Positions 25,490 through 35,700 of a stretch of DNA of 64,000 bases are shown here, in pieces (positions within the stretch are counted from its first letter, which is position 1; the number at the start of each line of letters is the position of its first letter). The stretch spans positions 869,445-933,444 of the forward strand of contig JAQFVV010006216.1 in NCBI GenBank assembly GCA_028023455.1. The letters are read 5' to 3'. The notes under the pieces were generated by a model, which did not search any database, was not told where the DNA came from, and was given only the letters and a program-made list of their open reading frames with translations. Position numbers and translations under genes: made by a program. Origin of the DNA: Epiperipatus broadwayi (Eukaryota > Onychophora > Udeonychophora > Euonychophora > Peripatidae).

Positions 25490-25720
25490 AGGTATGACCG
25501 AGTAAAGCACCTAGATTATTCTCCATCAGGAGATTGCCTATCGGATGCCGAACTTTCCATTGCCTGTCATAAATTCACCATGAAGATCTGCTGCCTGAAA
25601 TAAATGAAAAAGCTGCTGCTGCTGTGAAATTAAATGAAATATCTAAATACAAGAAGGAATTGCCACTCGTGAACTTTTTGCTGCTAAACTAATGGAATCA
25701 GAAAACTTCTTATAAAACAG
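25490..25720 (+). pseudogene. Coding-like fragment of unknown protein, frameshifted
   Basis: Three overlapping frames read in order give protein-like, charged sequence unlike the surrounding AT-rich DNA. The first is HLDYSPSGDCLSDAELSIAC (from about 25507), the second HEDLLPEINEKAAAAVKLNE (from 25579), and the third ATRELFAAKLMESENFL ending in TAA at 25713-25715. The switches need two small indels. I do not recognise the protein. It could be a processed pseudogene or retrocopy piece, a decayed exon, or a transposon gene fragment. Confidence 0.35.
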
Positions 25721-25997
25721 GTACCTGTCTGTGTTCAAACTCTAGAGTACTCTAATAATATGCTATAGCTCTTCTTCATACTACTTATCTAAATTATAAA
25801 ATGTAAAAACTACCATATGTATAACTAAAACTGAATAATTAACTTAATGTGTAAATTTCTCTACTAATCTAGCTTACCTCATTCTATCTTGGGTGCGTAT
25901 TTTTAAAATCTACATTTTATCTATATTTATTATTTAATTATTGCATACTCACAATGGTCTCTATTTTCAAAGTTTAAATCTATGATCATTTAAAACA

Positions 25998-26122
25998 GTG
26001 AATGCGTGTCACATTTTCATTAATATGTACTTCGTCAGGCTGAGGCAGAGACCAGCCCGACATTCTTATAAACCATAACTAACTTAACTTTCATCTAAAT
26101 CGACACGCATTCAGTGCAACAC
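25998..26122. mobile_element. Small inverted-repeat element (MITE-like)
   Basis: AGTGAATGCGTGTC at the left end and GACACGCATTCAGT at the right end are reverse complements with one mismatch-free core. They enclose about 95 bp including a GTCAGGCTGAGG...CAGCCCGAC hairpin block. That internal block recurs at 26524-26568. Confidence 0.45.
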
Positions 26123-26329
26123 TTATTGTAATGCAGGGTCTACTACTTCGCAAATGGCTGATGTATTAGTTATAATAATTTCCAATTTATATAGGTTTTG
26201 TATTTATTAAATCATCATGAATAATTCCAGAAAATTACATTTCTTTGAGAGTCGCCAACGTTCTTTAGTAAATGTTGATAATGTAGGGCTGAGTTAGAAA
26301 TCTATTTAAATTTCATCATAATCGTTTAC

Positions 26330-26570
26330 ATGTGTTACGTTTTAGAGACGCGATGACCCATTCCGCCATGAAATTTCCGGATTCTTCAGGGTTGAAATTA
26401 ACCCGTCATCCTACACAAGCGGGCATAATGGGTGCTCCCATAGGACTTGACAACATCATGCAGCCAGCCGGCAAAACTGCGCCATGGACCGCTTGTCCCT
26501 GGTTATGCTTATGTGACACCTTACTTCGTCGGGCCGAGGCAGAGACCAGCCCGACATTCTTATAAACCCA
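26330..26570. other. GC-richer island with repeated hairpin motif, unidentified
   Basis: Base composition changes sharply from the flanks. Overlapping short frames are open on both strands (77 codons plus, 74 codons minus), as expected of GC-richer non-coding DNA. The end contains TTCGTCGGGCCGAGGCAGAG...ACCAGCCCGACATTC. Its GTCGGGC/GCCCGAC arms form a perfect 7-bp stem, and the block is shared with 26030-26075. The function is unknown. Confidence 0.4.
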
Positions 26571-28064
26571 TTCACAGCATTGCAGTTTTGATATACTGCC
26601 ATTCCATATCACCTTTCTAAAGCGTACCACGTGTTCCTTTACTTAATTTTATTATTCTATATATCACTCCGCCTCTGCATTATCTTCATAATTCACTCTC
26701 AAATAAATGTTTGCCCTTAGTCATAGAATAAATATTTTAATTAAATAAATATATGTTTGCTGCTACTCTTAAATCTTACTTTAGACTCTTGCATTGCAAA
26801 GATATAAATCCCTCCAGGCATGCATTAGAAATACTTACTTGAGAATTTTAGGTAGCTAGATTATGCCTTCAAATAAGTGAATTCCTTTTGTAAACTTTAC
26901 AGTATCGGAAATACCGCTACTGAGTCCTCAAGATAAATAATGTCTAAACAAATAAATGTATTCCTTTTGTAAACATTACAGTATTGGAAATACCACTACT
27001 GAAATCCTCAATATAAAATAATGTCTAAATAAATAAATGTATTCTTTAAAATATAATCATGTTGCAAATCCCGCTACTGAAGCTGTTAGTCCATAAAATA
27101 TTATTAGTAAATGATTTTATTAAAATGTATTAATAAATAATTTTAAACTATATGTCTGCAGTTATGTTTCATTTATTCGATACCCATTCTATATAATTTC
27201 CTCGATTATGTAAATATGAATGTTTAATTAATATTAGTTTGATTATTGGCTAACTCGAGAATAAAATCATGAATCTCTTGCATATCCCTGACCACCGTGC
27301 CCAAGGAAATATTTACTAATGTTGCATCAGATGCGTTGTTTCGTGGATTGTATTGTGGAACCGATAAACTATGTTCGAACTCAGTACCACGGGTGGTTTT
27401 GCTACTCGATGGTGCTGCTGTTCGGTATGGTGGTCGAATTCTGCACTATGTTTACGAGTCACATGTTTTCTGACTGTTACAATATATATATATATATGCA
27501 TTACATATTGATAATTTAAAAATAAATGAACAAATTTATTACAAAAAAAAAAAAGACTTAAAGCTCACTCTCTCTTCTTTTTATAAATTAAAATAATTAA
27601 AAGAATAAAATGTCTGAAAATAAGTAAAAGTAAAAAAATCAGAATAATAAAATTAATTAATAAACGAAAACTTTTGGAATACCAGTAAGATTCATGGATG
27701 ATAATAAACTTGAAACTAATAATTGAAGTAATTACAAAATATATAAACTATCTCTTCAGCATAAAGGTGATGAGATAGTAGATTAATCTAGAATAAAGAC
27801 AAGATAAAATGAAATGTGAACATTAATTAAAAATAGATTTAAATTACAATAAAAATTAAAATGATAAGGAAATAAACAATGGGAGAATTAGATATGAGGG
27901 GCATTTGCCTATTGTTAAAGTTCATGCATTATTCATATTCTGAGATTTGTATAGATTCATTCAGACATACAGATATTCAGAAATTTAAGTGCGATAATAA
28001 ACCAGTCATTACTAATGCAAACAGCATTAATGCAGAATCCACAGGATTAGCAATGTATGTTGCT
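26571..28064. other. AT-rich DNA with degenerate ~110-bp duplications, no gene supported
   Basis: Two or three degenerate copies of TTCCTTTTGTAAAC-TTACAGTATxGGAAATACC...TAATGTCTAAA are seen at about 26880-27065. A GC-richer segment at 27285-27480 ends in a short (TA)n. It contains ATGTTCGAACTC and CCACGGGTGG and is unidentified; the 66- and 61-codon frames on it have no family features. Confidence 0.4.
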
Positions 28065-29095
28065 AGAAAGCCATAAGAGTGATTGACTGGGCTTCATGCC
28101 CCCAAGTCATCAGCAAAATCAACTGTCTTCACCTGGAACCAATGCTCAAGTCATAAAGAAGATGCTGCCAAATACTCTCTCACCCATTGTTGAGCCAAAA
28201 AAGAAATATGAATCATGAAACCATTGATGGAACACCAAAGGCCAACTGGTTGGACATTGATAATAATGAAAACCTAGGTAAATATATTTTCAATAATGAG
28301 ATGAACTTTAATCAAGGACTATCATAAAATTTATGTGAAAGTAATTGCTTAAAAATTTCTTTGATGTAAAAATTATATTATTGTATTAAATATGTATATG
28401 CATGAATAAATAATAATGTTTGCTTAATTGTTATTTGGTCTATTCTCTCTCTCTCTCTCTTGTTATTGTGTCACCATTAATTTATGGGTAGAAATATCTG
28501 TATGTGTAAATTAAAATGTGCTGGAGCCTCTGATTAAGAGTAGGAGCTAGCTTAGGATATTTCAAGTGCTGTATTAGTGTGCCTGTCAACTGAGCAAGCT
28601 GGACATATATAACATATGGTTGGATGGTGTTTTTATTCTCAAAAAAAAAATATTTTGGTTGGCAGGTTTTTGTTCCAGCAGTCGAGGAGTACTATGGCCA
28701 GGAAATATGGTCAAACTGTGCATTTGTACAGCCTCAGTAAGGCCATAGATATCATTGTTGGTTAATCTATCAATAGTATTCTACTCCTCTGCTTGAAGTT
28801 CTGGTCCACTACCACAGTTGTTATAGAAAAAAGTTAATCATGCAACATAAATAAAGTAAAATGTAGTAAATAATAGGTGTTAATAAATAATGTTATGAAT
28901 ATAATAAAAAGAAGTACAAAGTATAAATATGTATTGAGCTTGATAATAATTGAATTAAAGTAAAATGTTAAAACCAAGAGATAAAGACAAAATGTTAAAA
29001 CTTTAGTAAAATCAAGAGATATTAAAAGTATATTAAGCAAAATATAAAAGTAAAAATAATAGTGAAAAAAGAGATGTAAAACAGGTAATGTGGGA
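28065..29095. repeat. Unknown interspersed repeat, copy B
   Basis: Collinear partner of 21550-22640 in the same orientation, about 6.5 kb downstream. It keeps the VPAVEEYYGQEIW reading (28672-28710) and the A-rich tail. The separation and divergence argue against a very recent local duplication. Confidence 0.85.
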
Positions 29096-29449
29096 GAAGC
29101 TTGTAAAGTATATTCTTATACATACATGCTTTTAGTTCAATTAACATAAAAAGCAGAAACATTCTGTTTCCTAAGACATTTCTAATTTTTGTCACTGTAA
29201 ATAAGTGTTTAGTTTTTGATACCAACATTATTACTTCATATGAGAATTTTAATGCAAAAATTAAATCCAGATAAAATGAAAAAACTTATAGTTAAATTAT
29301 AATAAAAACTCAAACTACAAAATACTTTGTAGATAATAATGTTAATAAAATTAGCAAACAAAAAATTAAGCATTAATAAATAATAAAATACTAATAAAAA
29401 CATTAAAACAAAACACATTTACATCATCATCATTATAATTTTAAATCAT

Positions 29450-30110
29450 CATTAACTTATTGAAGAATGGTCTATCTAAATTTAATCCAATTATTCATAA
29501 CTTCTGTTCCCCAAAACCTGCAATAAACTTCTTTCTTTTATTCATAGAGCAATACATCTCTTGGAATCAAGTTTAAACTACAATGATTGACCTAATTATA
29601 TTTTAAACTTTTAGCTCTTAAAGTTCTGCCAATGGTGCCAGTTTGTTATTTTAATCTATGTTTTTACTTTTGATTGTCCTTTGTCATTCCAAATATTAAT
29701 CTTTCTATACTTTCTTAAGTGATCTGAAGTCTTTGTAATAATTTTATCTAATAACATTTATAACTTTTCTGAAATTCTGAAGTATTATTTATGAAACCAA
29801 CTACATTATCTGCAAAATCTAGATTACTTAACTAAGCTTTATTTCATTTTATTTTCTTAGTATTTCATTTTGATCCAAAAAATACTTCCCCTAAACTTGA
29901 TTCAAAATATTTCAGAAAAATGGTAACATCCTGTTTGACATACTTATGTTAACCTTCATAGATTAACCTATAATCTAATAAATACTCTCGGATATTTAAA
30001 AATATTTTTGATGATTTATTATTCCAAAAGTTTTAATTATTGTAAAATGCTTATAGAACCAACTGACTTTAAATAATTAAGTGTAATCTCCTAGGTGGTC
30101 ATGCAACTAT
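29450..30110 (-). pseudogene. RTE-type reverse transcriptase remnant, heavily decayed
   Basis: Nucleotide blocks match the better-preserved RTE 3' half. CCAACTACATTATCTGCAAA-ATCTAGATTACTTAA parallels AACTACATCAGCTGCAATATCTAGATAAATTAA around motif C, and GCTTATAGAACCAA parallels GCTTATAGAATCAA near motif A, with the same spacing. No open frame survives. The strand follows from this alignment. Confidence 0.6.
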
Positions 30111-32255
30111 CTTTCATTCTACAATTCTAACTCTAAACTTTTTTTGCATAAGCAAATACAATTATGAAAAAAAAAAATAGATGATAAGCTCTTAGTTGTG
30201 ATTGGACAATTCAATCAATAATGAAGCATTGATAATTACAGCCATTTGCTGACTTTGATCATCTTAGATGATATTTTAAGTCTTGAAAAAAATATAAATC
30301 TGAAAACAATATCAAAAATCTTTTAAATTAGAGAATGTCACTCTTCTATATGAAAATAATTACACTTAAATATATATGTTTTTTTAAAATAATGCTTTGA
30401 TTAATGAAATAGGAATTTAGATATCTATATTTAATGTGATCACTTAGATATGCAGAAATAACCAGAAACAATGTTTATTAGAGATATCAGTTTGTTCTTT
30501 TGAAGATAGTAAAAAACGTTTTCTTTTGATAAAACTGTTTCCAATATTGGAATAATTGTGAAGAATTAATTGTTATCTAAAATATTGGATTATTTTTAAC
30601 TCTTTGTTAATATTTTATAACAATTTATTGCTTCATATATATACATGAGAAGTTTATTTTTCCCCTCACGATTATCATGCTGCACATTATTTCTTCTATT
30701 ATTGACTTTATTTTTGAGTGGACAGACTGAAATTAATATTTTAATAGAATTTTAAATAACAGTTTTGTTTTGTTTTTTTTACAAAAAAAAAAATATTATG
30801 ATTATTTTCTAAATATTGTTGTATGTATTTTTTAAATATATTTATTTAAATGTAAATATTTTAAATTTTGCATTTTAAAAAATGACTTTTTCATTCTATT
30901 TATTCGTTAAATAAAATTGAAAAAAAAAAAAAAAGAAAGACAATTAAAAATCAAAAAAATGACTCAGACTTTCATTTTAAAAGAAAGCGTTAAAAATGTC
31001 AAAGTGAAACTCAAAATAGTCAAATATAAAAAAGATTATATTCATTTGTTGTGATACCATGATGATTACCTACATATAAATGTGTTTAGACTTGTGTAAG
31101 TGAATGTTAAAAAACATAAATATATTAAGAGCAGTTTAAAACATGTTTTAGCAATTAGTAAATATGTGTCTTACATATATAGACATTTTAACAAGATTTG
31201 AAAAATTAAAAAAACGTAGACAACTTTTTAAAAAACGATAAGGAATTACATAAATTATTTTAAATCACATTTTGGAAATGGATTGTGGAGAAAACCAAGC
31301 TGTTAATCATGAATCTTCTTTATAGGTAATTAATAGAAACCATGAAAATCCATATTGGCAGAAAATGCATTTAAAGTAACTCCTAATTTCAATTTTTAAA
31401 AAAAGAGAATAATTTTAAATTACTATTAATTTTTCTTTTTTTTTTTTTTTTTGCAATTTTGATTATTAATATTACAAATAAAAAGTTTTGAAAATGCAAG
31501 CAAAAAAAGAAAACGAACTTTAAAAAAAAAGTCAAATCATAAATAAAAGTAATCATTACATAATTTAACAAATAAAAAATAATGATCTTATTTCTAAAAT
31601 GAGTCAAAATTATTATATGTAATTTTTTCTAAGCTTTAAAAATATCTATCTTGAAACATTGACAACTAAATATTGCTGAAAACTGATTAATAAAGAATAC
31701 ATTAATAGTTATTACAAAAAAAAACTGTTCAGCATTAGAATTAATACTAATTTTGTCACTAATATATAAAATAACAGTGATATCAACTGGGAACGTAACT
31801 AAAATATTATCTACATAAAAGTTTCTTTTCAAAAATGCCTTTATAAAACAATAAAGAAAAAATAAAATTATAAATATAAACAAAAATTTGAGGTAAATGA
31901 AATTTCGTAAGAATCAGACTTTTGTATAATGTTAGAAATGGATATAAAATAAAGTCATGAAAATTGCTGCGACCATTTACATAACTTCAATTATGTTATT
32001 AAAAAATATATAAACAAAAAAACGTTGAAAGTTATAAGATTATTAAATTTTTATAAATTTCATTTACAGCAGCAGCCATTTTTTTCTTGCTGGTTATAAT
32101 GTTTTAAAAAGTGTTTTTTTTTTAAGTAGAATTAATCAGCATATGTATATTTTTTTTATCTTTGCAGTTGTTTTCTTTTTCAAAAAGTTTTTTATGCAGT
32201 ATGTATTAGCCAATAAACATCACATATTCACCATTTCCTATGCTTGCTCTTAACT
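30111..32255. other. Very AT-rich DNA, no gene seen
   Basis: Long A and T homopolymers on both strands. Minus-strand frames at 31389-31607 and 31629-31883 are Phe/Ile/Lys-rich compositional artefacts. Confidence 0.45.
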
Positions 32256-32257
32256 AT

Positions 32258-32470
32258 TATTAAAACAGGTAAAACTCTCTATATGTATTGCTCTCAGATC
32301 CAGGCTCCTCACTGATGAAGGTTGCAAGCCAAAAACTAGTCTGGGGATATTGGATGAGTAGGTACTAGATGGGAATTTTATGCACAAGCCTTCTGGCATC
32401 CATTGATTACTCTGGCTTGCATTGAGTGGTAATACACATAGAGAGTTTTGCCTGTTTTAATAACAGTATG
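32258..32470. mobile_element. Short inverted-repeat element linked to Penelope-like retroelements
   Basis: The ends TTAAAACAGGTAAAACTCTC and its near reverse complement GAGAGTTTTGCCTGTTTTAA form terminal inverted repeats of about 35 bp. Inside are the GGCATCCATTGATTACTCTGG block also found at 7.9 and 47.46 kb, and a hammerhead ribozyme fold. At 47.27-47.57 kb the same block directly follows a GIY-YIG endonuclease sequence, which is why I link it to PLEs. Confidence 0.7.
32298..32355 (+). ncRNA. Type I hammerhead ribozyme motif, probably inactive
   Basis: The core CTGATGA is at 32312-32318. Stem II pairs 320-323 with 327-330 (GGTT/AGCC, one G-T wobble) around a GCA loop. The second core strand AAAA C lies at 32332-32336, where GAAAC is expected. 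Stem III is a two-base-pair AC/GT stem with a TA loop (ACTAGT, 335-340). The GTC cleavage site ends at 32341. Stem I pairs TGGGGA (342-347) with TCCTCA (306-311), and an outer helix pairs GGAT (352-355) with ATCC (298-301) across an internal loop. Very short stem III and stem I internal loops are known for hammerheads of Penelope-like elements. The G12-to-A change in the core should abolish or strongly reduce self-cleavage. Confidence 0.72.
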
Positions 32471-33056
32471 TATTAGCATATATTTAGTAAAATGTGTATT
32501 ATGGTCAGCCCTTTAAAAATAATAAATTACTAGATATTAAACTATAGCAGCCAACATGTAACTCCTGTAAAAGGACCTACTAGTCAACATCAAATTATGG
32601 CATTTGAAAAAAGAACCAGAATTACATGTGTACACAGAAAAAATTTCAAAAGAGAAATATAAAAGTACATACTTTGAAATTATTTTAATGACCTCAATAT
32701 CAAAAGGTGAGATTATGCTATTTTATTATTTTTTTCTTCTGTTTTAATTGTCAATACCTGAGAAAGTTTAGTTTTTTTTTTGTATTTGTTTGATCATATA
32801 TATTATTATTTTAAAAATGAAAGAAAATGTCTATTTATTAATTTGGAAGTATTAGATTTAAAATGCATTTCTATTTTTTCCTTCTATTAAATCATTAGAT
32901 TTATCAAAATGTCTTTCATTATTATTCTTTTCAGCATTTTAAAATAGATATAAACTCTCATGGACTAAAAGACAAATATAGGCTATGTGTAATTTATAAA
33001 ATTAATTATATAAAGATAACTTAATGATAGAAGAACTAGCATTATGGATGACAGAT

Positions 33057-33060
33057 TTAA

Positions 33061-33137
<77 letters not shown>

Positions 33138-33149
33138 TAATAATAATGA
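33057..33149. repeat. (AAT)n microsatellite
   Basis: About 30 AAT units with one interruption near the end. The apparent poly-Tyr frame on the minus strand is an artefact. Confidence 0.97.
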
Positions 33150-33594
33150 GGGTTAATGTAATATATTATGATGAAAATGTCATAAGATTTTAAATGGCTG
33201 ACACTCATTAATATATAAATCTTTCATCATTATGTGTTTGCTCAACAGACTGAGAGTTCAAGCCAGAGAGACAAAAGCTGACCAAGTCGGGATAGTAATA
33301 CCCTATGTCTGATCATACCCTAACTCTCTCACTCGTGCTGCCAAGTCAACCCATCGCGAATGACATGCCTGAAGTTACACTCGATATCTCTTTGATCATG
33401 TTCCAGCAATAGCAAAGCAGTAAAACATGAGACATTCTCCCCTATTACATATTCTATTATATAACTTAACTAGTGATTCATAAGATAATGAGCAAGTAAT
33501 GAGACTGAGACAAATTTATATTTCATAAATTTAATATAACATTTAATAAATACTAAAGCATAGTAACTGGGGTATAGCTAGCTCATACGCAGAT
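33150..33594. other. Unassigned segment with a GC-richer stretch
   Basis: Positions about 33235-33450 are less AT-rich than the flanks. No frame or repeat family was recognised. Confidence 0.35.
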
Positions 33595-33799
33595 GAGTGG
33601 ATTCTCAGGGTTATAAAATAATATTACAAAGCATTGAGTGGATTCTCAAGGTTATAAAATGATATTACAAAGCAATGAGTGGATTCTCAGGGTTATAAAA
33701 TAATATTACAAAGCAATGAGTGGATTCTCAGGGTTATAAAATAATATTACAAAGCATTGAGTGGATTCTCAGGGTTATAAAATAATATCACAAAGTATA
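33595..33799. repeat. Five tandem 41-bp units
   Basis: The unit begins GAGTGGATTCTCAGGGTTAT and repeats every 41 bp with one or two changes per unit. Confidence 0.95.
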
Positions 33800-34780
33800 T
33801 GACTTTTAATAAGCTTATGTCATCTTTCATGTTTTAATTCACGCTATGTTTTATATACTGGAAATCAGTTATAGTTAGCCAGAGTGATCGATTTATTGTA
33901 AATGATAGAGATTATATTTTTATTAAGTTTAAGGTTATATCATTATTACTAAGTTTAAGATTATATTATTAATACATTTAATTAAAATCCCCTTACAGAG
34001 ACATTTGCGTGATATATAATTGTTATACGGATAAACACATTAACTCAGATTCTAGGTCGGATCAACGCCGAAGTTACTTTCTAGGGAAACTGAACTGAGA
34101 TGTGGTGGCAGTTGAATGTCAGATTCTAGGGCGCTTATAAACTATAGTATCAGATAAATGCGACTCGAATGCATTTTTAATGGGGTTTATTACCTAGTAA
34201 ACGGTTCCCTAACCGATCTGCTTGCTATAAAGGAAGAGACCTTTTTATTAAGAACAGAAGATTGGCTTATGAGCCCTTTGGAAACGCTTTGGTTCCGTTA
34301 TATACGAATAACTGTCACCTTTGCCTAAACTTTCGAGACGTGACTTGATGAAATACGAAGAAAGGTCGCAGTAGCCTAAACTTTTGAGGCGTGGCTGGAC
34401 ATGGAACAATCTTGAGATGGGCCATTATATATATAGCAAGTAGATATGCATATTTATGCAAATTAGCAATACATTCGCAACGCTAAATTAATATTTAATA
34501 AATTAATTACGCCAAAATCTTAGCTTCTTCAGTGCTACTTCCACCGGTCAGTTCATAAATGAGCTTATTAAATTATGATAAAGGCGATAATGAGAATCTG
34601 TTCTAAGGTTTTTCTGCATAGTTACTTATCCTCTAAATCGAAGTTATAGCAAACTTAAGATTTTTGGAACTGGGAACCTTAGTTATATGTAGTATAACTA
34701 CATCTAATATCAAACTGATTTTTAAATAAAATAAGAGTTATAAAATAGCTCACGCAAATTATTGATTTTTAAATAAATTA
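33800..34780. other. Unassigned segment with an internal GC-richer block
   Basis: Positions about 34040-34430 are clearly less AT-rich. They contain two similar CCTAAACTTT-GAG-CGTG motifs (about 34325 and 34375). No coding frame was recognised. A non-coding part of an LTR element is possible but unsupported. Confidence 0.35.
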
Positions 34781-34784
34781 CATA

Positions 34785-35230
34785 TCTTAAATAACTTGTC
34801 AAATAGACCTTACGAGTAATGCCAAGGTGTTTTAAATAACGAATGCAAACCTACATTTTAAATAGCTTGCGTAAAATATACTTTTTAAATAACTGGCAAA
34901 TTACATATTTTAAATCACTTACGCAAATATAATTCTTAAATAACCTGGACAAAATCTGCATTTTAAATAACATACGCAATATATACGTTTTAACTAACTT
35001 TAGCAAACATTTTCATTTTAGATAACTTGAGAAAAAGATGCATTTTAAATAATATATGCTAGATAACTTGAGAAAAAGATGCATTTTAAATAATATATGC
35101 TAAATATACATTTTAAATAACTTTAGCAAAAACATTTTTATTTTCAATAACTTGAGAAAAAGATGCGTTTTAAATAATATACGCAAATATACATTTTTAA
35201 ATAACTTTAGCAAAAGATTTTAAATACATT
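34785..35230. repeat. Diverged minisatellite of ~33-41 bp units
   Basis: TTTTAAATAACTT followed by GCAAA and ATACAT-like segments recurs about a dozen times. Within it, 35020-35060 and 35061-35101 are a perfect 41-bp tandem pair. Confidence 0.85.
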
Positions 35231-35290
35231 GTTCGGGCATTATAAATACCGATTCACTCTAGCACAAATAATAGTTTTATTTCAGAAAGG

Positions 35291-35369
35291 AGTCTTAGCT
35301 ATATTTTTTATATTGCAATACTCTTGATATAGTCTTAGCTATATTTTTTTATATTGCAATACTCTTGAT
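35291..35369. repeat. Two 40-bp tandem units
   Basis: AGTCTTAGCTATATTTTTT...GCAATACTCTTGAT occurs twice with one added T. Confidence 0.93.
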
Positions 35370-35539
35370 TTAATAAAAGTGATTGCTCACTCCCCTCCCC
35401 CCGATAATTTATTAACACACCAGATTCCGTTCTGATAAAAGCACTGCATAAATCAATAAACATGAACTTAAAACTAAAGATAGAAGGCATAAGAATAAAT
35501 TGCATAAAATGATCAATAAGAGATTGTAAAAGACCCAGA

Positions 35540-35700
35540 AAGAGACCACATGTGAGATGGATGGATGAAATAAGAAAGTGTGCAGGGGTGATGTGGAGAA
35601 GAGAAGCTAAAGATCGGAGAAGATGGATTAAACTTGGAGAGACCTTCATCCTGCAGTGGATTGATAATGGTTGATAATGATGATGAAGATAATTTACAAG
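35540..35700 (+). pseudogene. RTE-type LINE 3' terminus (C-terminal end of ORF2)
   Basis: The plus strand reads KRPRKRPHVRWMDEIRKCAG, WRREAKDRRRWIKLGETFI, then LQWIDNG and stop. This is the conserved C-terminus of RTE/BovB-type polymerases and is homologous to the RPHVTWVDEIRSEM segment at 14.7 kb. It is followed at once by TGATAATGATGATGAAGAT, matching the short TGA-rich 3' tails typical of RTE elements. Only about 45 codons remain, a standard severe 5' truncation. Confidence 0.85.

Noticed and set aside
26332-26630. Overlapping 77- and 74-codon frames on both strands
   Set aside because: GC-richer non-coding DNA keeps both strands open. Neither frame shows a motif and both cross the repeated hairpin block.
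22429-29418. Hydrophobic minus-strand frames at 22429, 28834, 29022 and 29236
   Set aside because: Same compositional cause: T-rich strand of A-rich repeat tails. Two of them are the same part of the two repeat copies.
33002-33208. Poly-Tyr frame
   Set aside because: Translation of the (AAT)n array.
33595-33799. CRISPR-like array
   Set aside because: Contiguous 41-bp tandem units without unique spacers, in animal DNA.
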